In this document: positions 19,172 through 27,697 of the stretch, piece after piece | Layout: each line of letters opens with the position of its first letter | How positions within the stretch are numbered: position 1 is the first letter of the stretch | DNA from: CAVRUD01 sp963849635 | Lineage (GTDB): Bacteria; Chloroflexota; Chloroflexia; Thermomicrobiales; UBA6265 | NCBI GenBank assembly: GCA_963849635.1 | Contig: CAWKIA010000011.1 | Location: 1 to 57,187 of the forward strand | Direction: 5' to 3' | Length of the DNA stretch: 57,187 bases | Translations under genes and position numbers: made by a program | The notes under the pieces: model-generated | Told to the model about the DNA's origin: nothing | What the model saw: only the letters and a program-made list of their open reading frames with translations | The model's database searches: none

Positions 19172-19369
19172 GATGCATCTCCTGTGGTGAGGCGTGAGTA
19201 GAGCGTCGTGAGTCGCGAGAATTGAGACGTGAGTCGTCGTCCCGCGTGAGATTGGCCCTGATTATCTGCGTCCGGAGAACTGCCCCCTCCCCCCCGGCCC
19301 CGCTACGGTGGGGGGAACAGGGAGGAGCGCCGGGCGAACGTCCTGCCGCCGCGTCTCCCCACCCCGACG

Positions 19370-19897
19370 TCATCCTGAGCCTGCGAAGGATCTTGGCGCG
19401 TGAGCGCCTTCGTGCTCAGTGGGGGTGGCGAGAAGGTTGTTCAGGGCGACGGTGAGGCGATCACGCAGGTCACCGTGACGATCCGGGGAGTAGGCGTGGG
19501 CGGGGTCGCGCCACCGGTCGGCGGGGTAGTGCCAGACGGGCATGGGGAGAAGGTCGGGCGGCTCCCAGCGGTAGCGCGGAAAGATGTGGGCATGGAGATA
19601 GGGATCGGTGTTGCCGAGGATCTCGTAGTTGACCCGGATCAGTCCATCTGGCCAGCAGACCTGCTCGATCGCTTCGCCGATCAGGCTCATGTCGAGGAGG
19701 AAGCGTTGCCGGGCCGACCGCGGGAGGTCGGTAAGGGCGCCAGTCCGGGGAGCGGCGAGCAGCAGGCAGTAGCCTGGCAGGAACTGGGTGTCACCGATGA
19801 CGGCAAAGCCGCTGGGCAACCGGGCCAGCACCATCGGGTTGCGGCCGGTCTCCGCCGCACCGATCCGGTCGTGGCGCCAGTGGCCTGATTCAGTCAT
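19370..19897 (-). CDS. HIT-superfamily protein with altered histidine triad
   Basis: 175 residues, starting MTESGHWRHDRIGAAETG. The HIT fold is visible: NPMVLARLPSGFAVIGDTQFLPGYCLLL, then VNYEILGNTDPYLHAHIFPRY. The canonical triad is H-x-H-x-H-x-x; here it is HAHIF, so the third His is replaced by Phe while the central (nucleophile) His remains. It may be a nucleotide hydrolase or transferase variant. It lies just upstream of the methyltransferase on the same strand, about 200 bp away. Confidence 0.75.
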   Translation of the reverse strand: MTESGHWRHDRIGAAETGRNPMVLARLPSGFAVIGDTQFLPGYCLLLAAPRTGALTDLPRSARQRFLLDMSLIGEAIEQVCWPDGLIRVNYEILGNTDPYLHAHIFPRYRWEPPDLLPMPVWHYPADRWRDPAHAYSPDRHGDLRDRLTVALNNLLATPTEHEGAHAPRSFAGSG

Positions 19898-19944
19898 GGG
19901 TTCTCCTGCTTCCGGTACGAGGCAGTAGGGAACCGCGCGGTCGC

Positions 19945-20361
19945 TCAGCAGCTGTTGCCGGTGGTGGGGGCGGGTTCGTCGAGGCGCGGGACTTCGTCGC
20001 GCAGGGAGGCGAAGAAGTCTCCGGTCTGTTCGAGGAATGACTGGAAGGGAGAACCGGAGTCGTCGGACTCGCCCATCTCCGCGGCCGCATGGGTGTCGCC
20101 GGGGGAGCCGATGGGATCGCCAGCGGGGGCGGGCGCGGCGTCGTCCGTATCCGTCCGGGACCGGTCTGGGGTGAGGAGATCGGCGACGTCCTGGAATCCG
20201 CCGGTGACGCATGCCCAGCCCCGCTGCACCGCACCCCAGTCCGGACTCCAATCGGCAGAGGATTGTTTCTGGCCCCAGCGCGCGACAGCGTAGCCGCTGC
20301 CCGCACCGAGAAGGACCAGGAGGAGCAGGGCGCCGATGGCATAGCGAACGGAACGGGACAC
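19945..20361 (-). CDS. Membrane-anchored small protein of unknown function
   Basis: 138 residues. An N-terminal transmembrane segment (VRYAIGALLLLVLLGAGSGYAVA) is followed by RWGQKQSSADWSPDWGAVQRGWACV and an acidic, Pro-rich tail ending TTGNSC. It is probably anchored with the tail outside. Two Cys could form a disulfide. It is upstream of the HIT gene on the same strand. The family was not recognised. Confidence 0.55.
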   Translation of the reverse strand: MSRSVRYAIGALLLLVLLGAGSGYAVARWGQKQSSADWSPDWGAVQRGWACVTGGFQDVADLLTPDRSRTDTDDAAPAPAGDPIGSPGDTHAAAEMGESDDSGSPFQSFLEQTGDFFASLRDEVPRLDEPAPTTGNSC

Positions 20362-20885
20362 GCGACCCCCTTATATGCTGCCCGCGACACAGACGGCGAG
20401 ACCGGACAATCCGAAGATCGGCAACCCGGCCTGGCGATTCGCCGTTGCGCATTGCAATGGTAGCGGACGATGCCCGGGAGTCACCAGGATGGCGCTCCCG
20501 GGAGCGGTCCGCCCCACGCGGGTGATGCAGCCTCCCCGAGCCCCACGCCGCATCTCTCCATTAGTAACGCTGCGACGCGCCAGGAGTTCCATCCAGAAAG
20601 CCAGCGCCTGGCATCCGCCGGCAAGATTGTTGGCCTGTCCAGCAGGTGGCCGTGACGAAGGCGCCATCGCCACCCTGGCACAATGAGCCTACTCGAAGCG
20701 ACCCCAACGCACATCAGGAGAACTACGTAGTTGGGCGAGCCGGTTGCATTCGGAAAGGGGTAGGCGCGATTTCGGGAACATCCCCCTCCTGAGGCGTCCT
20801 GGTTTGCCGCGTCGCGCGGCTTGACGCGGTCCAGTGCGATCCCGATGATGGCGGCAGCCCTACTGCTGTCGTTCGGGAGCCAGCC
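20362..20885. other. Intergenic region upstream of the TIR-STAND gene
   Basis: A 524-bp gap between divergent genes. No coding potential beyond chance GC-rich frames. CGCTCCCGGGAGCG at about 20496-20509 is a short palindrome. Promoters for both directions are expected but not identifiable by eye. Confidence 0.35.
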
Positions 20886-23480
20886 ATGCGCGACCTGTTG
20901 CCCTCCGAGCCCGGCGAATCCGGTGAATCGGACGCACCCTCGGGCGGTTCCGCCGCCGGGAACGGACGGGGCGTCTTCGTCAGCTACGCCAGCGCGGATC
21001 TGGAGCGCGTACAGGAGCTGGCCGCCGCCCTGAAGCGGGCGGGGGTGCCCGTATGGCTCGACCGCGCCGGCATCCCGGGCGGCGCCAACTACGGCCCGGA
21101 GATCGTCGCCGCCATCCGGGGCTGCAGCGCCCTCGTGCTCTGCTGCTCGACAGCCGCCTTCCGCTCCCGCAACGTCCGGCAGGAGGTCGCCCTCGCCTGG
21201 AAGCACGAGCGCCCGATCCTGCCCCTCCTCCTGGAGCCGGGCGAGGTGCCGGACGACCTCGCGTACTGGCTGGAGGCCGACCAGTGGATCGAGGTGCTCC
21301 ACCGCCCCGAGGACGAGTGGCTCCCCGAGGTGCTGCGCTCGCTGCGGCGGCTCGGGGTTGCGGCCGCTCCACCTCCCCGCGGTGCTCCCCCGGGCAGCAC
21401 GGACACCCCGGGTCCCGTCCGGCTGCCGACCCCGCTCACTGCGCTCCTCGGCCGCGACGCCGAGGTCCGCGAGGTCGCCGAGTTGCTTGCGGACCACCGG
21501 CTGGTGACCCTGACCGGCCCCGGCGGGGTGGGCAAGACACGCCTGGCGATCGACGCGGCCCGGACGGCCACGCCCGTGTTTCCCGAGGGCATGGTCTTCG
21601 TCGACCTGGCGCCGGTGCGCGATCCCGCCCTCGTCCTGCCGGCGATCGCCCAGGCGCTGGAGGTCCGGGAGGCGCCGGGCATCCCCCTGGACCGAGCGCT
21701 CGCCGCCGCGCTCGGGAACCGCCGTATCCTGCTCGTGCTGGACAACTTCGAGCACGTGGTCGCGGCGGCGGCGGGCATCGCCGCCCTGCTCGCCACCTGT
21801 CCACACCTGGTCGTGCTCGCGACCAGTCGCGCGGCGTTGGCGGTTCGCGGTGAGCACATCGTCGCGGTGGAGCCGCTGGCGGTTCCCGTCCATGCGGGTT
21901 CGGTGGCCGACCTCGGTCGCAGCCCAGCCGCCGCCCTCTTCATCGACCGAGCCCAGTCGGCCCGACCAGGCTTTGCCCTCACGCCGGAGACTGCGCCGAT
22001 CGTGGCGGCGATCTGCGCCCGGTTGGACGGGCTGCCGCTGGCGATCGAGCTGGCCGCCGCCCGGGTCAAGATGTTGCCCCCGGCTGCCCTGCTGGAGCGC
22101 CTCACGCAGACGCTGCCGACCCTGACCGGTGGGGCGCGCGACCTGCCGGACCGCCAGCGGACGCTGCGCGACACCATCGCCTGGAGCCACGACCTGCTCT
22201 CGCCCGACGAGCAGGCCCTGTTTCGCCGGCTGGGGGTCTTCGTCGGCGGCTGCACCCTGGAGGAGGCGGAGGCGATCGCGAACCCGGGCGGGGTCTTCGA
22301 CACGGTCGACGTCCTGGCCGGATTGATGGACCAGAGCCTGGTGCGCCAGGTGGAGGGATCTGGCGACGAGCCGCGGTTCGGCATGCTGGAGACGGTCCGG
22401 GAGTTCGCCCAAGACCAACTCGCCACCAGCGGTGAAGACGCCACGCTGCGTGCGGCGCACGCGGCCTATTTCCTCAGGCTCGCCGAGCACGCTAACCCGC
22501 ACGTGTCTGGCGCCGAACAAGGTGTCTGGCATCGGCGGCTCGAGGCGGATCATCCCAACTTCCGCGTGGCGCTCGAGACGCTGGCCATGAGGGACGACCA
22601 CGACGCGTACTTGCGCCTGACCGCCAACCTGGCGCTCTTCTGGTGGATGCGCGGCCATCTTGCCGAGGGACGACGATACCTCGACCGCGCGTTGTCCCGT
22701 GCTCCTGCGCCGACGCCGCAGCGCGCGGAAGCCCTGATCGGCATCGGTCGGATCGCCGCCAGTCAGGGTGACTTTGCCGCCGCGGAAACGTGGCTGCGGC
22801 AGAGTGTGGCGCTGGCGCGGTCGCTCATCATGCCGGCGCTCCTCTCGTGGGCACTCTTTGAACTCGGCCAGGCGGTGGAATATGCGGGCGACCTGGCGCG
22901 GGCCGTTCCGCTCTATGAGGCGGCCCTCGCCGACGCGCGCGACCGGAACGACGCCCATGCCACCAGCGTCGTGCTGTTTGCGCTCAGCGAAGTTGCGTAC
23001 GGGCGTGGCGACCTCGCGGCCGCGGGGCGCCTCAACGAGGAAACCATCGCGCTGCTCCGCTCGAGCGGCGAACCGTTCGTGCTGAGTGTGGGCCTCTTGA
23101 CCAGCGGCGAGGTGGCGCTGGGGAGGGGTGATCTGCCCCGCGCCGTCGGCGCCTACCAGGAAGCCCTCGACCTCGCGCTCGGCATCGACATGCCTTGGGC
23201 CATCGCCGGTGCGCTGGCCGGATTTGCCGCCGTCCCCGCGGCGCGCGGTCATCATGGCGCGGCCGCCGAATTGCTGGGCGCCGCCGCGACCATCCGGGAC
23301 GCCAGCCACCAGGATCGCTTCCCAAACTTCTACCATCACGCCCACACAACCCAGACGGTCCGCGCCGCCCTGGGTGAGGCCGCCTTTGTCGCGGCCTGGG
23401 AGGCCGGCCGGGCCCTGTCTGCCGAGGAGGCCATCGACCTCCCCCGGTCCCTCGGGCTGCTCGCGAAGGGCCGTCCGTGA
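20886..23480 (+). CDS. TIR-STAND (NB-ARC)-TPR signalling protein
   Basis: 864 residues, intact. The TIR domain spans about residues 28-125: GVFVSYASADLERVQELAAAL, VPVWLDRAGIPGG, then SRNVRQEVALAW, whose Glu (about residue 100) corresponds to the catalytic NADase Glu of active TIRs. The NB-ARC ATPase follows: LLGRDAEVREV, Walker A LTGPGGVGKTRLAID near residue 210, LVLDNFEHV (Walker B) and LVVLATSRAAL. Then come GLPLAIELAAARVKMLPP, a winged-helix region ending LETVREFAQDQL, and TPR repeats to about residue 820. No DNA-binding HTH is present. TIR-STAND proteins elsewhere sense a trigger and deplete NAD+ in defence; that role here is inferred. The gene stands alone. Confidence 0.85.
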   Translation: MRDLLPSEPGESGESDAPSGGSAAGNGRGVFVSYASADLERVQELAAALKRAGVPVWLDRAGIPGGANYGPEIVAAIRGCSALVLCCSTAAFRSRNVRQEVALAWKHERPILPLLLEPGEVPDDLAYWLEADQWIEVLHRPEDEWLPEVLRSLRRLGVAAAPPPRGAPPGSTDTPGPVRLPTPLTALLGRDAEVREVAELLADHRLVTLTGPGGVGKTRLAIDAARTATPVFPEGMVFVDLAPVRDPALVLPAIAQALEVREAPGIPLDRALAAALGNRRILLVLDNFEHVVAAAAGIAALLATCPHLVVLATSRAALAVRGEHIVAVEPLAVPVHAGSVADLGRSPAAALFIDRAQSARPGFALTPETAPIVAAICARLDGLPLAIELAAARVKMLPPAALLERLTQTLPTLTGGARDLPDRQRTLRDTIAWSHDLLSPDEQALFRRLGVFVGGCTLEEAEAIANPGGVFDTVDVLAGLMDQSLVRQVEGSGDEPRFGMLETVREFAQDQLATSGEDATLRAAHAAYFLRLAEHANPHVSGAEQGVWHRRLEADHPNFRVALETLAMRDDHDAYLRLTANLALFWWMRGHLAEGRRYLDRALSRAPAPTPQRAEALIGIGRIAASQGDFAAAETWLRQSVALARSLIMPALLSWALFELGQAVEYAGDLARAVPLYEAALADARDRNDAHATSVVLFALSEVAYGRGDLAAAGRLNEETIALLRSSGEPFVLSVGLLTSGEVALGRGDLPRAVGAYQEALDLALGIDMPWAIAGALAGFAAVPAARGHHGAAAELLGAAATIRDASHQDRFPNFYHHAHTTQTVRAALGEAAFVAAWEAGRALSAEEAIDLPRSLGLLAKGRP

Positions 23481-23628
23481 GTGCCAATGGCGGGCTTACC
23501 CATGCGGTGTGACGCGACCGCGCGAGCCCTCAGGTGCTGGTCTCGCCAGAATGTCGTCCGGCGGTTGACGGGCGTTGGTAGGGTCGCCATGATGGAAGAC
23601 CGCACCCAATCCCTAACAGGACCCGCTC

Positions 23629-23865
23629 ATGGCCGACCCCACATCCCCGGAGGTCGCCGGACCCGGCGTCTTCGAGGGCATCGCGTCGCTGCTCGATCAG
23701 AGCCTGTTGCGGCCGCAGGAGAGCCGGTCGGACGAACCGCGGTACCTCATGCTCGGGACCGTGCACGAGTTCGGGCTGGAACAACTGGTGGAGCACGGGG
23801 AAGAGCGCGCGACCCGCGAACGCCACGCGGCGTCCTTTCTGGAATTCGCGGAAGCGGCCGAGGTT
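23629..23865 (+). pseudogene. Remnant of a STAND/NB-ARC protein
   Basis: About 80 codons read GVFEGIASLLDQSLLRPQES, then EPRYLMLGTVHEFGLEQLVEHGEERATRERHAA. This matches the winged-helix-to-TPR junction of the STAND proteins in this window (GLMDQSLVRQ, then RFGMLETVREFAQDQL in the TIR-STAND gene). It begins with ATG but lacks ATPase and TPR parts, and homology stops at about 23865. It is a broken piece of a third copy, 150 bp behind the intact gene. Confidence 0.75.
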
Positions 23866-24140
23866 GGTTCGATCGGATGTGTGGCCAGCGCGGTTGGAGG
23901 GATGAGTGACCAAGCAGGCCGCCTGGTAGTGGGTCCAGCGCACCTCGTCGGTCAACTTACCGGACCGGACCGGACCGATGAGGACGATCTCGTCGCACTT
24001 AGGAGATCCTCTTCAGGTGGAAGCCAGCCGGGCCGATACCGATCGACGGCACGGCCTGTTTCCGGATTTCGCGGTCACCGTACACCGCCGGCCGCAGGCG
24101 TCGGTTACGACAACCTCGGTGTCAGTCGCTCACCCGTTTC

Positions 24141-24860
24141 CTATGCGTTCGGGTCGTGGTGGACCAGGAGGCGGGCGCCGGTCTGGGCGGCGAGTTGCTC
24201 GATCCGGTCGATCGAGCGGAAGGAGGCGGCCTTGTCGACGTTCCACTCCGGGACGCGACGGTGGGTGCGGTCCTCGGGGGCGTAGAAGGCGTCCCCGACG
24301 AGGAGGAGGGGGGATTCTTCGGCCGGCATGGTCAGGAGGATGACCTGATGGCCAGGGGTGTGGCCTGGGGCGGCGTAGATCACGGCGGCGCCGTCGCCGA
24401 AGAGGTCGAGGGTGTCGTCAACCAGGATCGTGCGGCTGGCGCGCAGGGCAGCGTAGTCCTGGGGGCGGTAGACGCTGCCGGCATCTGGGCCAAAGGCGTG
24501 GGCCCACTCGCGGGCGGAGACGACGACGGTCGAGGCGGCGAAGTGGTTGGCGTTGCCGGCGTGGTCGTTGTGCAGGTGGGAGAAGCCCATGTAGGTGATG
24601 TTGGCCGGGGCGAGGCCGAGATCCGCCAGCCACGGGACCAGTGGCTGGCGGATGCCTTTGGGGAACTTGCCGGCCGGAGGAAAATTACCGGGAGATCCTT
24701 CGGGGAGACCGGCGTCCCAGAGTACGAGTCCTTGAGGGTGCTCGATCAGGTAGCAACGCACGGGCCAGGTGGCGTTAACCAGCTCTTGCTCGCCGTCTTC
24801 CGTCATGAAGACGGCGTCCGTGGCATCGATGATCCCTTGCTCGCACACCCGCAGTCGCAT
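24141..24860 (-). CDS. Metallo-beta-lactamase-fold N-acyl homoserine lactonase-like enzyme
   Basis: 239 residues from MRLRVCEQGIIDATDAVF. The zinc motif HLHNDHAGN (H-x-H-x-D-H), APGHTPGHQ, LVGDAFY (bridging Asp) and VHHDPNA are in the order of AiiA/AttM-type lactonases. EGIRQPLVPWLADLGLAP-type spacing supports the subfamily. Such enzymes open the lactone ring of acyl-homoserine lactones (quorum quenching), though related members hydrolyse other lactones. The frame is intact. The start at 24860 is chosen since conserved strand 1 begins here. Confidence 0.8.
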   Translation of the reverse strand: MRLRVCEQGIIDATDAVFMTEDGEQELVNATWPVRCYLIEHPQGLVLWDAGLPEGSPGNFPPAGKFPKGIRQPLVPWLADLGLAPANITYMGFSHLHNDHAGNANHFAASTVVVSAREWAHAFGPDAGSVYRPQDYAALRASRTILVDDTLDLFGDGAAVIYAAPGHTPGHQVILLTMPAEESPLLLVGDAFYAPEDRTHRRVPEWNVDKAASFRSIDRIEQLAAQTGARLLVHHDPNA

Positions 24861-24948
24861 TCCGCACGCTCTCCCCGTTCCTCTCCCCTCGACCCTCCCA
24901 CGCGGCCGACGGAGACGCCACTCTCCGTGCAAGGTGCTGCCGCTCAGT

Positions 24949-25812
24949 CTAGTTGCTTATGCATTCACCGTTCAGGCACACAGCGCCCCCGAGGCAGGCG
25001 ATCTCGCACGAACCGCAGTGGTCATCGTTGCTCTGCAGATCGATACAATTTCCGAATCCATCGCAGTCCACGAGTCCATCATCGCAGGGGACAACGCAGA
25101 CGCCGTCGGTGCATACGCCATCAAAGCAGAACTGGTTGCAGCCGCCGCAGTGCAAGTTGTCGGTGTTGGTGTTGGTCTCGCAACCGTTTGCCGGGTTGCC
25201 GTCGCAGTCCGCGAAGCCAGAGGGGCAGACGAGCGGGCCGGCGGTCGTGGTAGTGGTCGTCGTCGTCGGGGCCTGAGTCGTGGTTGTCGTTGGCGCGATC
25301 GTTGTGGTCGTGGTGGTAGGAGCAACCGTCGTCGTTGTGGTCGGGGCGACTGTCGTCGTGGTCGTGGGTGAAGCGGTCGTCGTCGTCGAGGTGGTCGTTG
25401 GAGCGGAAGTGGTGGACGTGGTGGACGTGGTCGTCGGGGCTGATGTGGTAGTCGTTGTCGTCGTCGGAGCTGCAGTAGTTGTGGTCGTCGTGGTCGGGGC
25501 TATCGTAGTTGTGGTCGGGGCAGATGTGGTGGTGGTCGCGACCGTGCCCGGGGCGGTGCAGTCCTGGGGCGGGCGGCAGCGGGAGTTGCCGTTGGGGTAG
25601 ACGCAGCAGACGCAGCCTGGCTTACAGATACCCGGGTTGCTGGCGCAAACGACGTTGCCGCATTGGGCCTGCGTCACCTGGGCGTCGGCCCGTACGGCGG
25701 CGCCGGCGCCGAGCAGCCCGGCCCCCAGGGCGGCCAGCCCCCCAAGGAAGCCGCGGCGAGTCTTCGGCACGGCCAGGGAGCGCGCCAGGGTGTCGAATCG
25801 TCGTGGGTCCAT
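24949..25812 (-). CDS. Exported Cys-rich protein with Thr/Pro stalk
   Basis: 287 residues, intact. The Tat signal KTRRGFLGGLAALGAGLL ends near ADAQ. An N-terminal Cys knot (QCGNVVCASNPGICKPGC, CCVYPNGNSRCRPPQDC) is followed by about 100 residues of Thr with Ala-Pro/Ser-Pro breaks, then CETNTNTDNLHCGGCNQFC, VCTDGVCV, and GNCIDLQSNDDHCGSCEIAC and CLNGECISN. The C-terminal Cys repeats resemble myxobacterial-type extracellular repeats. Probably a surface-exposed, O-glycosylated stalk protein. GGAGGG precedes the ATG. It is the paralogue of the broken gene at 16394-18041. Confidence 0.8.
   Translation of the reverse strand: MDPRRFDTLARSLAVPKTRRGFLGGLAALGAGLLGAGAAVRADAQVTQAQCGNVVCASNPGICKPGCVCCVYPNGNSRCRPPQDCTAPGTVATTTTSAPTTTTIAPTTTTTTTAAPTTTTTTTSAPTTTSTTSTTSAPTTTSTTTTASPTTTTTVAPTTTTTVAPTTTTTTIAPTTTTTQAPTTTTTTTTAGPLVCPSGFADCDGNPANGCETNTNTDNLHCGGCNQFCFDGVCTDGVCVVPCDDGLVDCDGFGNCIDLQSNDDHCGSCEIACLGGAVCLNGECISN
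25235..25545 (-). repeat. Thr/Pro-coding tandem repeat region
   Basis: Imperfect GTGGTCGTCG-type repeats encode the Thr-rich stalk of the Cys-rich exoprotein. The reading frame is kept throughout, in contrast to the array at 17240-17765. Confidence 0.75.
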
Positions 25813-26194
25813 AGGTGACTCCCTCCGATGCGCTGGGATGCGTCGCCAGCGCGAGGACGCCCCCGCGTAGGCACGCCGGATCTTTGGGGCCGTTGTAGCG
25901 GCGCCCCTCGTCCGGCGGTGATCCCAGCCTACCGGTCCACGGACGGCGCGGTCATCGGTACTTGTACCCGGTCGCCGGGAATGCGGTACTCAATCCAGTC
26001 GTCTTGGAGCATCGGACCGAGGCGAACGCGGAGGGCGGCGCCCCGGCCATCGATCCCGGGTCCGGTGGCTCGTGCCCGTTATCACCCCGTCAACGAGCCG
26101 CCCCGCGATGATCACCGGCGGAGCGGCGGGGTCGGCGTCTTGTACGCTGTTCGTCGCACCCCGTCGCGTTCCCGCGCTCGACACGGAGGACAGC
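25813..26194. other. Intergenic region between divergent exoprotein and Crp genes
   Basis: A 382-bp gap expected to hold both promoters. ACGGAGGACAGC directly before 26195 is the Crp ribosome binding site. No other element could be supported. Confidence 0.35.
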
Positions 26195-26908
26195 ATGACC
26201 GGCGCCGATGCTTCGTTTGTTGCCGCCGACGGCCCGGCGGCGCGCGCCGTCGCCGCGAGCGCGCTCGCCGGGCTCCCGCCGCCGCTGCGCCAGCGGGTGC
26301 TGGCCGACGCCCTCCTCGTCGACGTGCCGGCCGGGAGCACGATCTATCGCGACGAGGACGACCCGCGCTGCCTGCTCGTCGTCGCCGGGTTGGTCCGCCT
26401 CGTCTTATCGGCCCCCGATGGTCGCACCCTGACCGTCGCCTACGGCCGCGCCGGCGAGCTCCTTGGCATCGCGACCGTCGTCGGCGGGCCGGCCCCCGTC
26501 AGCGCCCAGATGGTCACCGACGCCCGGCTCCTCATGCTCGGCGCCCGGACGCTCGCCGCTCTGGGCCAGACGGAGCCCGCGGTGGGGTGGATGCTGGCAC
26601 GGGAGACCGCGCGGCGGCTGTACGACGCCATCGACGCGGTCGCCGATACCGGCTTCGGGTCCCTGCGCCAGCGGGTGGCGCGCCACCTCCTCGACCTCGC
26701 GACCACGCAGCACGACGGACGCCTCGTCGCGGTGGTCACGCAGCAGGCGCTGGCCGAGGCGGTCGGCTCCGCCCGCCCGGCGGTCGCACGGGTCGTGGCC
26801 GAGCTCCGCGCGCTGGACCTGGTCGCCACGGCGTCGCCCGGCATCGCGATCCTCGACGCCGAAGGTCTCCACGGCCACACCTGGGCGGGGGCCGTGTCAC
26901 ACCGGTGA
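26195..26908 (+). CDS. Crp/Fnr-family transcription regulator
   Basis: 237 residues, intact. The N-terminal cyclic-nucleotide-type beta barrel has LLVDVPAGSTIYRDEDDPRC, LVVAGLVRLVLSAPDGRTLTV, AYGRAGELLGI. A dimerisation helix (LARETARRLYDAIDAV) precedes the HTH_CRP winged helix (VTQQALAEAVGSARPAVARVVAELRALDLV). There is no Cys cluster for an Fe-S site, so it is not a classical Fnr. GGAGGA lies 5 bp before the ATG. Two near-identical palindromes downstream (26926 and 27480) are candidate operators. Confidence 0.85.
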   Translation: MTGADASFVAADGPAARAVAASALAGLPPPLRQRVLADALLVDVPAGSTIYRDEDDPRCLLVVAGLVRLVLSAPDGRTLTVAYGRAGELLGIATVVGGPAPVSAQMVTDARLLMLGARTLAALGQTEPAVGWMLARETARRLYDAIDAVADTGFGSLRQRVARHLLDLATTQHDGRLVAVVTQQALAEAVGSARPAVARVVAELRALDLVATASPGIAILDAEGLHGHTWAGAVSHR

Positions 26909-26925
26909 CAGTTCGGCGCTCAGGA

Positions 26926-26943
26926 GTGACGCCGCGGCGTCAC
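26926..26943. promoter_or_regulatory. Perfect 18-bp palindrome, candidate operator site 1
   Basis: GTGACGCCGCGGCGTCAC is perfectly symmetric. It lies 18 bp after the Crp-type gene and upstream of the small exported gene. A related site at 27480-27493 with similar flanks (GGCGCYCAG before it) precedes the PRC-barrel gene. GTGA/TCAC ends resemble Crp-type half sites, but the spacing is longer than in the classical site. Confidence 0.5.
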
Positions 26944-27072
26944 CGGTGTGGCTGCGCCCCCGCCGTCCGTCCCCGATGATGGAGACACGACATCGGTGGG
27001 CGACTGGGTGGTCCGGTCGCCGGGATGCGAAGGGCCCGGTGGGCAGGAAAGAGAAACGCAGATGAAACGGCT

Positions 27073-27333
27073 ATGATGGCGTTCGGTGTCGCCGGACTGG
27101 TGGCGGCGTCGGCCGCGGGTGGGGCGAGCGCCGCGAGCGCCGGCAAGCCCTCGGACAACGCCAACTGCATGGGGATCGAGCGCGCCACGCTCAACAGCAA
27201 CGGCGGCGAGCGCGACCACGGCGAGTTCGGACCGAAGCAGTCGGCGTGGGTGCAGAGTGAGACAGTTGAGGACGCCGGGGGCTACGGGCAGTGGCTCCAG
27301 ACCTGGAAGGCCGATACCGCCAACGGCTGCTAA
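27073..27333 (+). CDS. Small exported protein of unknown function
   Basis: 86 residues: MMAFGVAGLVAASAAGGASAAS is a signal peptide. The mature part begins about AGKPSDNANCMGIERATLNS and ends WLQTWKADTANGC, with one Cys near each end. A start MKRL at 27062 is one base out of frame with the rest (ATGAAACGGCTATGATGG). A missing base there would give MKRLMMAFGVAG, a more typical signal peptide, so a one-base deletion is likely. The family was not recognised. It sits behind palindrome site 1. Confidence 0.55.
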   Translation: MMAFGVAGLVAASAAGGASAASAGKPSDNANCMGIERATLNSNGGERDHGEFGPKQSAWVQSETVEDAGGYGQWLQTWKADTANGC

Positions 27334-27697
27334 TAAGGGGTTCCGCGATCCGCGGATCGGTGGCGGCCCCGGGCTTCGGCTCGGGGCCGTTGCCGTATCG
27401 TCGCGGCCGGCGCGACGACCGCTCCCGGCACGCGCAACGAAGACCGCCAACCAGAGGTGACGGGCCGGCGCCCAGAGATGACGCCGCGGCGTCCCCGCCG
27501 GGACCCTGCCTCCCCTCCCCAATGTGAACCGTGGTGGCGGACCGCCGGAGACGCCGGCGGCCGTCGACACGGTGGCCGGCCCGCGCGATGACGGCACCGC
27601 GACGCCACCCTACTCACCCGACTCCTCGGCCTCCGGGAGGCCGAGACGCCACGACGCGGGTCGTTGACCGCATCCAGAGAAAGCACGAGACAGCCCG
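27334..27697. other. Intergenic region with candidate operator site 2
   Basis: Non-coding, GC-rich. It holds the palindrome GACGCCGCGGCGTC at 27480-27493. A short TCCGCGATCCGCGGATCGG stretch near 27343-27361 is partly symmetric and may be the end of the previous transcript. Confidence 0.4.
27480..27493. promoter_or_regulatory. 14-bp palindrome, candidate operator site 2
   Basis: GACGCCGCGGCGTC matches the centre of the 18-bp palindrome at 26926-26943, with similar bases to the left (GGCGCCCAG against GGCGCTCAG). It lies about 205 bp upstream of the PRC-barrel gene. Confidence 0.45.

Noticed and set aside
20481..23345. A 954-codon open frame on the minus strand opposite the TIR-STAND gene
   Set aside because: It mirrors the sense gene codon by codon, is Arg/Gly/Val-rich without any domain pattern, and the sense strand carries a clear TIR-ATPase-TPR protein.
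24141..24860. Functional quorum-sensing unit formed by the lactonase and the LuxR genes
   Set aside because: The LuxR proteins here are large MalT-type ATPases without an acyl-homoserine-lactone-binding domain, and no LuxI-type synthase is present.
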